NCBI RefSeq assembly: GCF_000818175.1
Contig: NZ_JTIY01000003.1
Coordinates: forward strand, 29,291-93,290
Length of the DNA: 64,000 nt
Direction: 5' to 3'
Source of the DNA: Streptomyces sp. AcH 505
GTDB lineage: Bacteria > Actinomycetota > Actinomycetes > Streptomycetales > Streptomycetaceae
Position numbers and translations under genes: made by a program. Below, in pieces: positions 32,277-41,702 of the stretch. The notes under the pieces were generated by a model. That model was not told the DNA's origin. It saw nothing but the letters and a program-made list of their open reading frames with translations, and made no database searches. The first letter of the stretch is position 1; each line of letters opens with the position of its first letter.

Positions 32277-33373
32277 CAGGACACTCCTCCGTACTGGTAG
32301 CTGTCAGCCGGTTGGAGGCTGATGGTGGCCTGGGGTCCGCCGGTGGCGTCAGGTCGGATGGTCCAGCCGGTGATGCGCCGCCACCCCACGAACTCGACCC
32401 ACGGGTTGTAGACCCGGGTGTACACGTCGTCGCCCACCTGCCAGGACCGGAACGGGGCCGCGGGGGTGTCCCGGATGGTGATCTCGTTGAGGCTGCCGAG
32501 CTTCAGGCGTTTCGCCAGCTCAGCATCGGTGAGGGACTTGAGGACGTCGTCTCCGGCGGCTTCGGGGAACGAGGCGGTGTACTCAAGGCGGAGCCGGCCG
32601 TTACGGATGGCGGATATCTGGCGGCGCTTCTCTGAGCCGTCGCCGGCGCCCATGCCGATGACCACCTGGGCGTAGTCGTCGCCGGCGAGCTCGATCTCTG
32701 GGTCGGTCACGATGTTCACGCCGGAGGAGAAGCTGATGTCGGTGCGGCGGGCCCCCAACCGGGGCCAGCCGAGGCGGATCCGGCGGATCGCATCGGTTTT
32801 GTCGGCGTTCCAGGCGACCGTGCATGAGTAGTCCGGGCTGGCGTCTGCGGATACCTGGTCGTCGACCAGGTCACCCAGGGCCCTGGCGTCCCACCGGTTC
32901 GAGTGCAGGACGTCCTCGGGGGTTCCGACGGTCGACGTGGAGGTGGTGCTGTCGACGACGACTCCCAGGTTCCCGTCGGTGATGGACTGCGCGTACGCCC
33001 ACACGTCGCGGATGACTTTGCACCGGTCGGCGTAGACGTAGGGGCCGCGGCCGTTGAGTTCGCCGTCCAGGTCGTACCGGTGCATCAGGTACGACGACCA
33101 GCTAGCGGCCTCGATGGCGTACTCCGAGCCCTGGGGACGGGCGTCCCACACCAGGCCACCCCAGGTCAGGTCGCCGGCCTCTTCGACGTATATGAGGGTG
33201 GTGCCCGGGTCGAGGAGGGTCGGGTTCTGGGCGACCAGGCGTGGCGACAGCTTCCCCGACAGGGACCCGGGGCCGTTGAGTTCGTCGCCGTACTCGCGGG
33301 CGGTGAGCGGCAGGGCGGGTGACAGCCACTCCCCGGTGAGGGCGTTCTGGGTGAGGATGCGGGTCCCGGTCAC
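32276..33373 (-). CDS. Baseplate hub-like minor tail protein (365 aa)
   Basis: GTG 33373 overlaps the preceding stop (GTGA). It begins with a segment typical of siphovirus hub proteins: the tail-spike-like 'ALTGEWLSPALPLTAREYGDEL', written here in shortened form as GEWLSPALPL, followed by GLVWDARPQGSEYAIEA and WSSYLMHRYD. The C-terminal part has DVYTRVYNPWVEFVGWRRI. Actinophages often have such a 350-400 residue minor tail protein between the distal tail and central fibre genes. Confidence 0.7.
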   Translation of the reverse strand: MTGTRILTQNALTGEWLSPALPLTAREYGDELNGPGSLSGKLSPRLVAQNPTLLDPGTTLIYVEEAGDLTWGGLVWDARPQGSEYAIEAASWSSYLMHRYDLDGELNGRGPYVYADRCKVIRDVWAYAQSITDGNLGVVVDSTTSTSTVGTPEDVLHSNRWDARALGDLVDDQVSADASPDYSCTVAWNADKTDAIRRIRLGWPRLGARRTDISFSSGVNIVTDPEIELAGDDYAQVVIGMGAGDGSEKRRQISAIRNGRLRLEYTASFPEAAGDDVLKSLTDAELAKRLKLGSLNEITIRDTPAAPFRSWQVGDDVYTRVYNPWVEFVGWRRITGWTIRPDATGGPQATISLQPADSYQYGGVS

Positions 33374-34305
33374 CGCGGCGCCTCGGAGAACTCGATGTCG
33401 TAGGACCAGGTGCTGCTGGAGTCGGCTGCGACGGTGCCGGCGTTGCCGGTGCTGCCGCCGAACTGGGGGCGCAGGAGCTGGCTGGTGCCCCGGTAGGCGT
33501 CGGGGATCGTGAACGTGTCGCAGCACTTCGCGTACAGGCGCCGGACCCCGCTCCCGTTGTCGTCAACGATGACGGGCTGCATCGTCAGCGACGCCCCGAA
33601 CGTCGCCCTGATGTTCCCGAACACCGCGGCGGTCGCGAGGCGCAGGCCGCCCACATCGACGATGACTCGGGCGGTGGATGCCCAGTCCGGGACGGGGACG
33701 CTGATGCCGGCCGTGGTGGAGAAGTAGCTGTAGACGAGGGTGGTGCCGCCGATCTGTGTCGACGTGGACGCCGGGGACTGGGTGAACAGGGTTCGGTCCC
33801 GGCGGGGGGTGGCGACCTTCCGGATATCCTTGACCATCGCGTTCGTGATGGTGCTGGTCGACGAGGGGATGTCGATGCGGGCCAGGGGGATCCCTGTCCG
33901 GCCGTCGGGGATGGTCGTGGCGCTGGACGACACGTTCGAGATGACTTGGAAGTAGCAGATTTGGTCCGTGACCGGGTCGAGGTCGCCCTCGTACTCGGGG
34001 TCTTCGACACGGAGGATCACCATGTCGGATCGGGCGCTGCCGCCGGTCGCGGAGATGTCGACGAGGGCGGTCCCGATGTTGCAAACCGAGTAGTGGCCCT
34101 GGTTCGCGTTGGCTCGGCCGCGGATGACCCCGGACCCATCGGCAACCTGAACCCCGGATCCGGGTGTGCTGCGCTGGGTGACCTTGAGGTCGTCGCCCTC
34201 GGTGATGCCCTCAGCGGCGGACACCAGGTCGCGGACCATCATGCGGAACTGCTGGGCGGAGTGGGTGGCGCCGTTGGTGAGGATCGGCACCTGGAACAGG
34301 GTCAT
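33370..34305 (-). CDS. Minor tail protein (311 aa)
   Basis: Pattern FRMMVRDLVSAAEGITEGDD, GSGVIRGRANANQGHYSVCN and SDMVILRVEDPEYEG is like actinophage minor tail proteins in this position, with a C-terminal jelly-roll-like domain (VIVDVGGLRLATAAVFG). ATG start. It links the distal tail gene to the hub gene in the late operon. Confidence 0.65.
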   Translation of the reverse strand: MTLFQVPILTNGATHSAQQFRMMVRDLVSAAEGITEGDDLKVTQRSTPGSGVQVADGSGVIRGRANANQGHYSVCNIGTALVDISATGGSARSDMVILRVEDPEYEGDLDPVTDQICYFQVISNVSSSATTIPDGRTGIPLARIDIPSSTSTITNAMVKDIRKVATPRRDRTLFTQSPASTSTQIGGTTLVYSYFSTTAGISVPVPDWASTARVIVDVGGLRLATAAVFGNIRATFGASLTMQPVIVDDNGSGVRRLYAKCCDTFTIPDAYRGTSQLLRPQFGGSTGNAGTVAADSSSTWSYDIEFSEAPR

Positions 34306-34317
34306 CGCTGTCGCTCC

Positions 34318-35220
34318 TCAGAGGGCGTTGTAGGCGTTGCGCCAGGTCAGGCGCATGCGGGCAGTGTTGGTGTTGTCGAACGCGGTCCAGCGCATCTCGG
34401 ACTGGCCGGGCGGCAGGGAAAACAGGTCGATCCGCGACGACGGGGACATGAGGGTGGAGGCGTTGCCGCCGGTCTCGCGGGTGACGGTGCGGTAGCCGGG
34501 CCGGGTGTCGATCTCGATCCACTGGCCTGCGCTCAGGTTCAGGGTGGGGAAGGAGAGCTGCCGGCCGGATTCGGCGTGGGTGATGGTGACGGTGGCGCAC
34601 GGCCCGGTGATGCGGATGATCGGCCACGCGTCCGCGGTGCCGTCGTTGTGGGCCCACCCAGGCCGGTCTGCGGCGACCGTTCCGTCCTGCACGAAGATCG
34701 GTGCGACGACCGGGGCTGCGAACCCGCCGCCGGTGAGCCAGCCCAGGGGGATCTCGGTGACGGAGATGGTGTCGCCGTACCAGACGGGGTCCTGGGCGAT
34801 GAACTCGATGTCGAGGGGCATGTAGCCGTAGATGACGCGGGCGTACTCGGGGTCGATCTTCCGGACGCGTCCGGTGAGGCGCTTGACCGGGCGTCCGGGG
34901 CGTTTGATGCGGAGCGTGGTCCCGACGCCACCCGTGAGGCGTGTCGCCGGGTCGGCGTACGCCTGCAGGAGGGTTGCGAGGATCTCCTCGCACGCCTCAC
35001 GGTCTCCTGGGATGCGGATCGCGGCGTCGATCTGGACCTGCCGGGATGCCCAGTAGTCCGGGCCGGCCCAGGCGCCGTCCATGGAGGGCTGGTCGACGTC
35101 GTTGGTGCGGACCGGGGGGCGTCCCAGGCCGGCCACGTCGATGATGTTGATGGCGGTGTCCGGTCCGAGGAGGATGCCTCCTAGGTCGATCTGACCGTCG
35201 ATCAGTGCAAGGTCAGGCAC
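34318..35220 (-). CDS. Distal tail protein (siphovirus Dit-like)
   Basis: 300 residues. Features of the sipho tail family: an N-terminal strand (LALIDGQIDLGGILLG), QPSMDGAWAGPDYWASRQVQID, RRL-type basic loop (IKRPGRPVKRLTGRVRKI), and FIAQDPVWYGDTISV before a galectin-like C-terminal domain. It forms the ring that joins the tail tube to the baseplate. It overlaps the tape measure gene end by 8 nt. Confidence 0.8.
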   Translation of the reverse strand: MPDLALIDGQIDLGGILLGPDTAINIIDVAGLGRPPVRTNDVDQPSMDGAWAGPDYWASRQVQIDAAIRIPGDREACEEILATLLQAYADPATRLTGGVGTTLRIKRPGRPVKRLTGRVRKIDPEYARVIYGYMPLDIEFIAQDPVWYGDTISVTEIPLGWLTGGGFAAPVVAPIFVQDGTVAADRPGWAHNDGTADAWPIIRITGPCATVTITHAESGRQLSFPTLNLSAGQWIEIDTRPGYRTVTRETGGNASTLMSPSSRIDLFSLPPGQSEMRWTAFDNTNTARMRLTWRNAYNAL

Positions 35221-38200
35221 GGGCTGCCACCCCTCCTCTGCGGGCGCGCCGCACGCTGCGACCGACCTGCGCTCCGATGTCAGATCCGGACGCGTTGCTG
35301 CGTACGGGGGTGACGGTGACGTGGGTGTCGCCGGCCTGCTGGACTACGACTACGGGCCGGTTGGAGGAGAGGTCCGTCATGGACACCCCGAACCTGCCGG
35401 CGACATCGCGGAGGACCTTGGTGGCGGCGCCCCGCTTGTTGGACCCGAGGGGGATGTAGGCCTCCCCGCCGGTGGACGGCTCCGCAAAATTCACGATGCC
35501 GCCCTGGGTGGCATACATGCCGGCCCTGATCCCCCCGTCGGCGTACGACAGGTGCTTCTGCGCCCTGCCCAGGTCAGCAAGGAACTTCGTGGCACGGGAG
35601 CCAAGGGCGGACTTGATCTGGGCGGTGGAGCGGGTAGCGGTGGAGATGATGTCGTCCTCGCCCAAGCCCGTGGCCGCGGCAACGTCGTGGATTCCGGTCT
35701 TGGCGGTCTTCACCGCGGCGATGATGGAGACGAGCTGCTGAACCTGCTCCCCCGTCAGGGCGTTGTTGGCCTTGCCCGCAGCGGTGTTCGCGGTCGCGGC
35801 CTTCTTCGGGTCGGCCACAGCGGCCGCCGCCAACTGCTGCGCCGCCTCATCCCCCTGCGCGGCAAGCTGCTTCGCGAGTTCCCCGAACCCTTTCCCGGCG
35901 AGCTTGGCCAGGTTGGAGGCGAACGTGGTGTTGGTGGTGGTGGCCTTGCCGATCTCCCGCGTGTAGTCCGTCAGGGAGGCCTTGGCCGTGGCCGCCAAAC
36001 CGCGCAGCGCCGCAGACATCTGCTTCAGGTAGGACGTCGACCCGGTCGCCATCTTGTGGGTGAGGGCGATGCCGTCCTTGCCCATGGACGCGAGGGCGTC
36101 CGCGACGTCCCCGCCGGCGAGGTCGGCAACCTTCTGCAGGTCCTTGTTCCACGCCGCGGTCGCTTTCGACGTCGACTTGAGCTTCGACTCGACCGTGGAC
36201 AGGTCGAAGAAGTCGACTTCCTTGGTGACCTTCTTGCCCTTGACCTTGGTGGTGACCTTCTTGGTCTTGTTGCCTGCCGACCCGGCCTCGGAGGCGCTGT
36301 ACAGGGATCCGGTGGACGGGTCGTACCGGAAGTCGGTGACACCTCCGTCGGCTTTCCAGGCGATGCCCTTGCCGCCCAGGCGTCGCACAGTCTCTTCTGC
36401 GATCTCGCGGGACCGTCCGCGCTTGGACGGGGCGAGGGGGATGTACGCCTCGCCCTGCGTTTCGGGTTCCGCCCATACCCGCCACTGCCCGCCGGGGGCG
36501 ATCTGGGCGACGTGGTTCTCGCCACCGTCGGCGAAGTACCGGATCCCGTTCTGGGTGAGTCCGCCGTTGGCGTTGGGCCGGGGGTGGGTCTCCATGAAGG
36601 TGGAGGGGGTTCCGACGGTGCGGAACACGCTGGTGATGTTGATGGTTCGGTCGTGGAGGGACGCGATGGCGTTGCGGGCGGCGGCTACCGCCCCACCGGT
36701 CTTGTTGATCGCCAGCAGGGCGAGGGCCTTCTGCTGCTTCAACGAGTTGACCTTGCGCTGCGCCGCGCTGACCTGGGCGTCCAGCTGCTTCTTGTCCGCG
36801 CCGACTGCGGTCTTGCGCTTCTGCTTCAGGGAGTCGACCCGCCCCTGAGCAGATTTGATCTTCGCGTCGAGGTCGGTGATGTCGCCCTTGAAGATGGCCT
36901 TCGGGGTCGGCATTGTCAGGATCCGGTCGGCGAGCTGGCTGGCCTGAGTCTTCGTGAGGCCCATCGCATCACCCTGGGCGATGATCTGCGAACGGCCCCG
37001 CTCGTAGATGGCGCTGACCTGCGACCAGGACCCGCCGGACTCCCGCACCGACGACGCGTACTCATCCGTGCTGGAGGCGATCGTGCGGAGGGCTGCTTCC
37101 TCGTTTCGGGCCTTCTCCGAGCTGAGGTCCAGCTGCCCGTTGTGCATGGACAGGGCGGCCCCGTTGTCCTTCAACGCCTTCGTGCCGGCGTCGATGGCGG
37201 CCTCGAACGCGTTCTGCCCGCCCAAGCTCGCCCGCTGCACGTCGTTCAGGGCGACGAGGGACTGCCGCAGCCCGTCCGCGGACTGCTTCTGCGCGGCGAG
37301 CTTCGCCTGCACAGCCTGGGCCTGGTCACCGAACAGGCCCATCGACTGGGCGGCCATCTTCTGCTCGAACGCCGCGTCCTTGATCGACTGCTTGTAGTCG
37401 TCCAACTGGGCGTCGACCTCTTTCGAGGTCAGGCCCTGCTTGCGCAACTGCACTTCGATCTCTGCCAGTGCGGCCTTCGCCTGATCGGCGTGACCACTCG
37501 ACACCATCCCGGCCAGAGCCTTGTCGAGTCCGTCCCACGCCGCCTTGGCGTCCTTGACTGGGGTCGAGTCCGTACCGAACAGCGAGATCAGCGACTGTTG
37601 GGCCTGGTCCAGGCCCTTAGGGTCGACGATCTTCTGCAGGCTGTCTCCCAGGCCCGCCAGGTCCTTCCCGAACACGCGGGCCGCTTCGCCGCTGACCTTG
37701 CCGGTAGCTGCCAGCCGGGCGAGTGAGGTGGTGAGTTTGTCGACGTCTGGAGGGGTCTTCTTCCCTCTGTCCGACAGTGCCATCAAGGCGACTACGAGCA
37801 GCCCGATTCCGGTCGACGCGACCGCTATGCGCGCCGAGACGGACATGGCCATGAAGGCGACCCTGAGCGTCGACAGGGCACCGGATGCTCCGATGGCTGC
37901 CGTGCCGGCCAGGGTGACCTGTGCGGTGATCGCCGCCATGGCCATCTTGATTGCTGCACCGCCTGCCACGGCGAGCTTGACGGCCTTGATGGCGATGGCG
38001 AGCTGCAGCAGGTTCGTGATGACCGACGTGGGGACGGCGTTGACGAGGTGGGCGAGGATGCTGACCAGGGTCAGCATGCCGACGCCCACCCCGGACGCGG
38101 CGCTGATCAAGTGGATGATCGCTGTGGCCAGGTCCTTGAGGGTCTTCCCGACGAGGGGCCCGTTCTCCCGGGCGTACTGCATGAACTCGGTGATCTGGCT

Positions 38201-40003
38201 GTCGCCGGTGCCGTTCTCGAGGGCCTGACCGAACCTCAGCACCCCAGTCGTCGCGTCCCGCAAGGCCCCGGCGGCGAGCTTGTCGACCTTGCCCATGAAC
38301 GTGTCGAACCCGGGGCTCTCCATGCCCCCGGCGATGATCGTCTCCATGCGGGACAGCTCAGTGCTGGACGTTTTCGCGAGGGGCGACAGGTGCTCGAGCA
38401 GCCCGGAGAAGATGCCCAACCCCTTGGTGACGACGGGCATCGTGTCGCCCGCCAGGGAGTCGCTCCAGGCCTTGTACGCATCCTGCGCGACCGCCAGTGC
38501 TGCCGCAGCCTGCCGGGTGGCGGGGGGCATCTTCTGGACGCTCTGCAGGTACGCCGTCTCCGCCTGCGCCGCTTCCTTCGATGCCGCCCCGTGCTTGGCG
38601 ACCGCGTCGTCGAAGGCCTTCTCCGCTTTCGCCGCGTCGGTGAGGGCACTGATCTGCCCGATCAGGGCTGCCCCGAAGGCGCCGACGGACAGGCCAGCCG
38701 CGCCGGCGAGCGGAATGATCGGTGCGATCGATGCGGCGATGGGCAGGAGCGCGGGGGCCAGCATGAGGGCGACCGACATGAGCTTGTTCATGCCGCCGGC
38801 CGCGTTGCCGCTGGATCCTCCGAGTCCCCCGAGGTTGCCGTTGAGGCCGCCCATGTGGCCGCCGACGGTGGTCAGTACCCCGTCCAGGTCGTTGAGGTCG
38901 GTGCGCAGGGTGCGGGCGCGGCCGGCCAGGGCATCGAGCCTGCCGTCTCCGGTGGAGGCGTGGTTGTTGAGGGTGCGCAGGGCTACACCCGCGGCGAGGG
39001 CGTTGGTGCGCAGGTCCCCCAGTGCCTCAGCGGTTGCGGCGGCCCGGCCGCGGAGCGTGCGCAGGGCGTTCGACGCGTTCTGCGCGGCCTCTTTCATCGC
39101 GTCCAGGGCTGCTGCGGCGGCGGTGGCTCGGGTCGCGAGGGTGGTGAGGGCGGTGTTGGCGCGGGACGCGTTGTCCCGCAGCTCTGCCATCGCTGTGGCT
39201 GCGGCGGTGATCTGTGCGGAGTCTCCGTCGAAGACGACGTTCAGCTGCACGGGGCTGAGGAGCCGTAGGGCATCGACTGCTTCACGGACTTCCCGCAGCC
39301 CGGGCCCGGTGTCGTCATCGACGGTGGCCCGCAGCTGGACGGGGCTCATGCTCTCGAGGGCGGCGATGGCCTCACGGACTGCGGCGAGCCCGGGGCTGGT
39401 CTCGTCATCGAGGTTCGCGACGAGCTGGACAGGACCTAGGGTCTCGAGGTCTGTGATGGCGGTGCGCAGGCCGGCGATCCCCGCGGTGGTTTGGTTGTCG
39501 AGTTGGGCGACGAGTTCGATGGGGCTGAGTGCGCGCAGACCGGTTATGGCGGTCTGGATTTCGGTGGTGCCGGTGGAGGTCTGGTTGTCGAGGGTGGCGG
39601 TGATGCGTACGTCGCTGACGGCCCGCAGCTGCTCGTCAGCAAGCTCCGCCGCGGCAGCCAACTCCAGCATCTGACGGGATGCCTTGCCGGCTTCGCCGGC
39701 GAGCTGGTCGAGGCGGCCCTGCGTGGTCTGTGCCGACGTCCCGAGGCTGAGGATCTTCCCGTCGGTGGTTGTGGCCGCCCCGCCCAGGTCCTTGACGTTG
39801 CGTTTGGCGGCAGTCGCCGACGTGCCGAGCGAGTCGAGCCGGCCGGATGCGACGAGCGACGCGTCACCCAGGCCCTGAATGTCGTTCTTCGCAGCGCGGG
39901 AGGCTACCCCGAGGGCGCGGGCTTCCTTCGCGTCGGCTCGCAGCTTCGTCGACAGGTCATTGTCCCGACCGGTCAGGTCCACTGACAGATTCCAGTTGGC
40001 CAC
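35213..40003 (-). CDS. Tail tape measure protein (1596 aa)
   Basis: The longest gene, in the tape measure position. N-terminal helical region (1-130), then four tandem 30-residue units (138-257), long Ala-rich helices, hydrophobic membrane-interacting segments (MLAPALLPIAASIAPIIPLAG; TLVSILAHLVNAV), and two C-terminal copies of a GGEAYIPL-type motif (about 1210 and 1530) near FADGG. GTG 40003 follows GGAGAGGAGGG. At about 1.5 A per residue it predicts a tail roughly 240 nm long. The downstream genes encode the baseplate. Confidence 0.92.
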   Translation of the reverse strand: MANWNLSVDLTGRDNDLSTKLRADAKEARALGVASRAAKNDIQGLGDASLVASGRLDSLGTSATAAKRNVKDLGGAATTTDGKILSLGTSAQTTQGRLDQLAGEAGKASRQMLELAAAAELADEQLRAVSDVRITATLDNQTSTGTTEIQTAITGLRALSPIELVAQLDNQTTAGIAGLRTAITDLETLGPVQLVANLDDETSPGLAAVREAIAALESMSPVQLRATVDDDTGPGLREVREAVDALRLLSPVQLNVVFDGDSAQITAAATAMAELRDNASRANTALTTLATRATAAAAALDAMKEAAQNASNALRTLRGRAAATAEALGDLRTNALAAGVALRTLNNHASTGDGRLDALAGRARTLRTDLNDLDGVLTTVGGHMGGLNGNLGGLGGSSGNAAGGMNKLMSVALMLAPALLPIAASIAPIIPLAGAAGLSVGAFGAALIGQISALTDAAKAEKAFDDAVAKHGAASKEAAQAETAYLQSVQKMPPATRQAAAALAVAQDAYKAWSDSLAGDTMPVVTKGLGIFSGLLEHLSPLAKTSSTELSRMETIIAGGMESPGFDTFMGKVDKLAAGALRDATTGVLRFGQALENGTGDSQITEFMQYARENGPLVGKTLKDLATAIIHLISAASGVGVGMLTLVSILAHLVNAVPTSVITNLLQLAIAIKAVKLAVAGGAAIKMAMAAITAQVTLAGTAAIGASGALSTLRVAFMAMSVSARIAVASTGIGLLVVALMALSDRGKKTPPDVDKLTTSLARLAATGKVSGEAARVFGKDLAGLGDSLQKIVDPKGLDQAQQSLISLFGTDSTPVKDAKAAWDGLDKALAGMVSSGHADQAKAALAEIEVQLRKQGLTSKEVDAQLDDYKQSIKDAAFEQKMAAQSMGLFGDQAQAVQAKLAAQKQSADGLRQSLVALNDVQRASLGGQNAFEAAIDAGTKALKDNGAALSMHNGQLDLSSEKARNEEAALRTIASSTDEYASSVRESGGSWSQVSAIYERGRSQIIAQGDAMGLTKTQASQLADRILTMPTPKAIFKGDITDLDAKIKSAQGRVDSLKQKRKTAVGADKKQLDAQVSAAQRKVNSLKQQKALALLAINKTGGAVAAARNAIASLHDRTINITSVFRTVGTPSTFMETHPRPNANGGLTQNGIRYFADGGENHVAQIAPGGQWRVWAEPETQGEAYIPLAPSKRGRSREIAEETVRRLGGKGIAWKADGGVTDFRYDPSTGSLYSASEAGSAGNKTKKVTTKVKGKKVTKEVDFFDLSTVESKLKSTSKATAAWNKDLQKVADLAGGDVADALASMGKDGIALTHKMATGSTSYLKQMSAALRGLAATAKASLTDYTREIGKATTTNTTFASNLAKLAGKGFGELAKQLAAQGDEAAQQLAAAAVADPKKAATANTAAGKANNALTGEQVQQLVSIIAAVKTAKTGIHDVAAATGLGEDDIISTATRSTAQIKSALGSRATKFLADLGRAQKHLSYADGGIRAGMYATQGGIVNFAEPSTGGEAYIPLGSNKRGAATKVLRDVAGRFGVSMTDLSSNRPVVVVQQAGDTHVTVTPVRSNASGSDIGAQVGRSVRRARRGGVAARA
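39233..39592 (-). repeat. Four tandem 90-bp repeats in the tape measure gene
   Basis: They encode units of the form LDNQTxxGIxxLRTAI-x5-LxPVQLVAN, each 30 residues long, residues 138-257. Divergent enough to suggest old duplication. Confidence 0.75.
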
Positions 40004-40020
40004 CGCCCCGCCCTCCTCTC

Positions 40021-40392
40021 CTACGCCTCAGCCAGCTCTTCTTGGACCCGCAGCGCTGCGACGATCGACGCCGGCAGCAGCACGACTTTCATCCCGGCCG
40101 ACGCGGGCCCGTCCGGGATTTCCTTCTGCACGCGGGCGACCTCTTCGCAGCCGAAGCACATGTGGGTGCTCGCCTCGTAGGCGTAGGGGTCGCCGCCCAG
40201 GTCGGGGTCCCAGTCCGCTTCGCGGGTCCCGCACTGGGGGCACACGCTGCGCTGGTACTCCTGGTAGGCGAGGGCCTTGGCCCGGTCGCGGGCTGTCCAC
40301 CTGCCGTCCCCGGCGCCTCGGAAGAGGGAGTGCGGGATGCCCCACCGGTCGCACAGCTCGAGTTCTTTCCGCAGACCGTCATCTGCGATCAA
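40021..40392 (-). CDS. Tail assembly chaperone, frameshift domain (gpT-like)
   Basis: Open frame in the -1 phase relative to the upstream chaperone. It starts nominally at TTG 40392, but is most likely made as a C-terminal extension through the slippery site at 40395-40401. It carries a zinc-ribbon-like pattern, CPQCGT and HMCFGCEE (C-x2-C ... C-x2-C), unusual for this protein, and a helical C-terminus. In siphoviruses the fused gpG-T form recruits tail tube protein to the tape measure. Confidence 0.75.
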   Translation of the reverse strand: MIADDGLRKELELCDRWGIPHSLFRGAGDGRWTARDRAKALAYQEYQRSVCPQCGTREADWDPDLGGDPYAYEASTHMCFGCEEVARVQKEIPDGPASAGMKVVLLPASIVAALRVQEELAEA

Positions 40393-40976
40393 CCTTTTCC
40401 CACGTCAAAGCGCACCACCTGCTGGACGTCCCAGGCGGCCTGGAACAGTTGGGCGGCTTCGGCGACCGCCCATTCGTTGAGGTAGGCGCGGGCGTCGTCC
40501 TCGGTGATGCCGTCCATGGAGCAGCGGGAGATGAGGACCGGGCCGATGGTCTCCGCGTTGGCGAGGGCCCCCTCGTCGGCCTGGGTCTCGGTCGGGGGGT
40601 GTTCGGCTTTCAGCTCGTCGAACTCGTCGCGCGGGAGGGCCTGAAAGCGCAGAACCATGGCGACCGCGTCGAACGCCTCCTGCGCGGCAGCGACATCGGC
40701 GGCGGCCTTCTCCAGGGCTTCCTTCAGCTCCGCGTTGTCCTCGTCCACGGCGAATCGGTCACGGAGCCGTCCCTGCGCGTACTGGGCGGCGGCGAGGGCC
40801 TGCTTGACCTCGTGGTCGTCGCAGATCGTCAGCTTTGCCGTGGGCCGGGTGCGGTTCCGCAGGCGTTCGCGTGTGGCAGCCCAGTGGGCGTCCTGCGCAA
40901 CTGCCTGCGCGGGCGGCTCGGGCTTGTCCGCAGCCGGCTTCGTGGCGGCGGTCTTCTTCGCTGTGGTGGTGGTCAT
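40389..40976 (-). CDS. Tail assembly chaperone (gpG-like, 195 aa)
   Basis: Lys/Ala-rich N-terminus then helical domain (KQALAAAQYAQGRLRDRFAV, ELKEALEKAAADVAAAQEAF), ending VRFDVGKG-stop. Located between the tail tube and tape measure genes, the standard chaperone position. The last codons are GTG GGA AAA GGT TGA, which include a -1 slippery heptamer. Confidence 0.8.
   Translation of the reverse strand: MTTTTAKKTAATKPAADKPEPPAQAVAQDAHWAATRERLRNRTRPTAKLTICDDHEVKQALAAAQYAQGRLRDRFAVDEDNAELKEALEKAAADVAAAQEAFDAVAMVLRFQALPRDEFDELKAEHPPTETQADEGALANAETIGPVLISRCSMDGITEDDARAYLNEWAVAEAAQLFQAAWDVQQVVRFDVGKG
40395..40401 (-). other. Programmed -1 frameshift site G-GGA-AAA
   Basis: On the minus strand GGGAAAA lies in the zero-frame codons GGA AAA two codons before the stop. 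A -1 slip gives GGG AAA AGG TTG ATC GCA, entering the frame of the 40021-40392 gene without a stop. Confidence 0.8.
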
Positions 40977-41012
40977 GTGGTGGGTCCTCCGTCAGGGGAA
41001 GGGGACCCGACC

Positions 41013-41030
41013 GGGCACCGCAGGGTGCCC
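41013..41030 (-). terminator. Hairpin after the tail tube gene
   Basis: GGGCACC and GGTGCCC form a 7-bp stem with a GCAG loop, flanked by further GGGAAGGGG/CCCCTTCCC pairing. It lies between the tube protein and chaperone genes, where partial termination is common. Confidence 0.55.
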
Positions 41031-41087
41031 CTTCCCAAGGTCACCTTTGGGCCCGGCCGGGAGCTGGGGAGCGAGTGAGGTGACTGG

Positions 41088-41570
41088 TCAGGGGGTGACT
41101 GCGGGCACGGGGGCGCCCTGCACCGGGCGGGAGGTGATGGAGCAGGTCACGACGAACTGGGCGGCCTGGTTCTCCGCGGTGTACTGCGGGGACTGCGAGG
41201 CGACACGGATCGGGAAGATGTCCATCGACGTGGAAGCCGCGACGTCGCCCTTACGGAGGATGACGACGAATCCCTCCGTGCCCTTGGCGAACGTGGCCTC
41301 GGTGGTGGCGGTGTCTTCGTCCTCGTAGAACGTGAAGCTCGAGGACTCCGCCTTGTCCGAGCCGGGGATGGTCGAGTCGTAGGTGTCCGCCATGTTCGGC
41401 GTTTCGATCTCGTTGTTGGTGACCGTCCAGCCGTCCATGGCGGCGATCTGCTCGGAGAACTCCTCGCCGCCGGTCAGTTCGGCCCGGGTGGGGATCATGG
41501 AGGGGGCGGCGATCTCTTCGAGGAAGAAGAACTTCGACGTTCCCCTACGCATGTACTTCTTGACTGGCAT
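41088..41570 (-). CDS. Major tail (tube) protein (160 aa)
   Basis: ATG 41570 after AAGGGG. Pattern KYMRRGTSKFFFLEEIAAPSM, TRAELTGGEEFSEQIAAMDGW and a beta-rich core with STSMDIFPIRVASQSPQYT. This is the usual layout of phiC31/actinophage tube proteins, with a C-terminal strand. It forms the tail tube by hexamer stacking. Position just before the chaperone genes supports the call. Confidence 0.8.
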   Translation of the reverse strand: MPVKKYMRRGTSKFFFLEEIAAPSMIPTRAELTGGEEFSEQIAAMDGWTVTNNEIETPNMADTYDSTIPGSDKAESSSFTFYEDEDTATTEATFAKGTEGFVVILRKGDVAASTSMDIFPIRVASQSPQYTAENQAAQFVVTCSITSRPVQGAPVPAVTP

Positions 41571-41702
41571 GGGTGGACCCCTTGTCATGGGGCCATCCGT
41601 TGGTGCGGACCCGGCCCCTACACGTGATGTGTGGGTGCGGCCACCTGCGTGGTGGCGTCCGCGTGGGGTCCCGCCGCGGTGCGGTAAAACACCTGACCAG
41701 AG

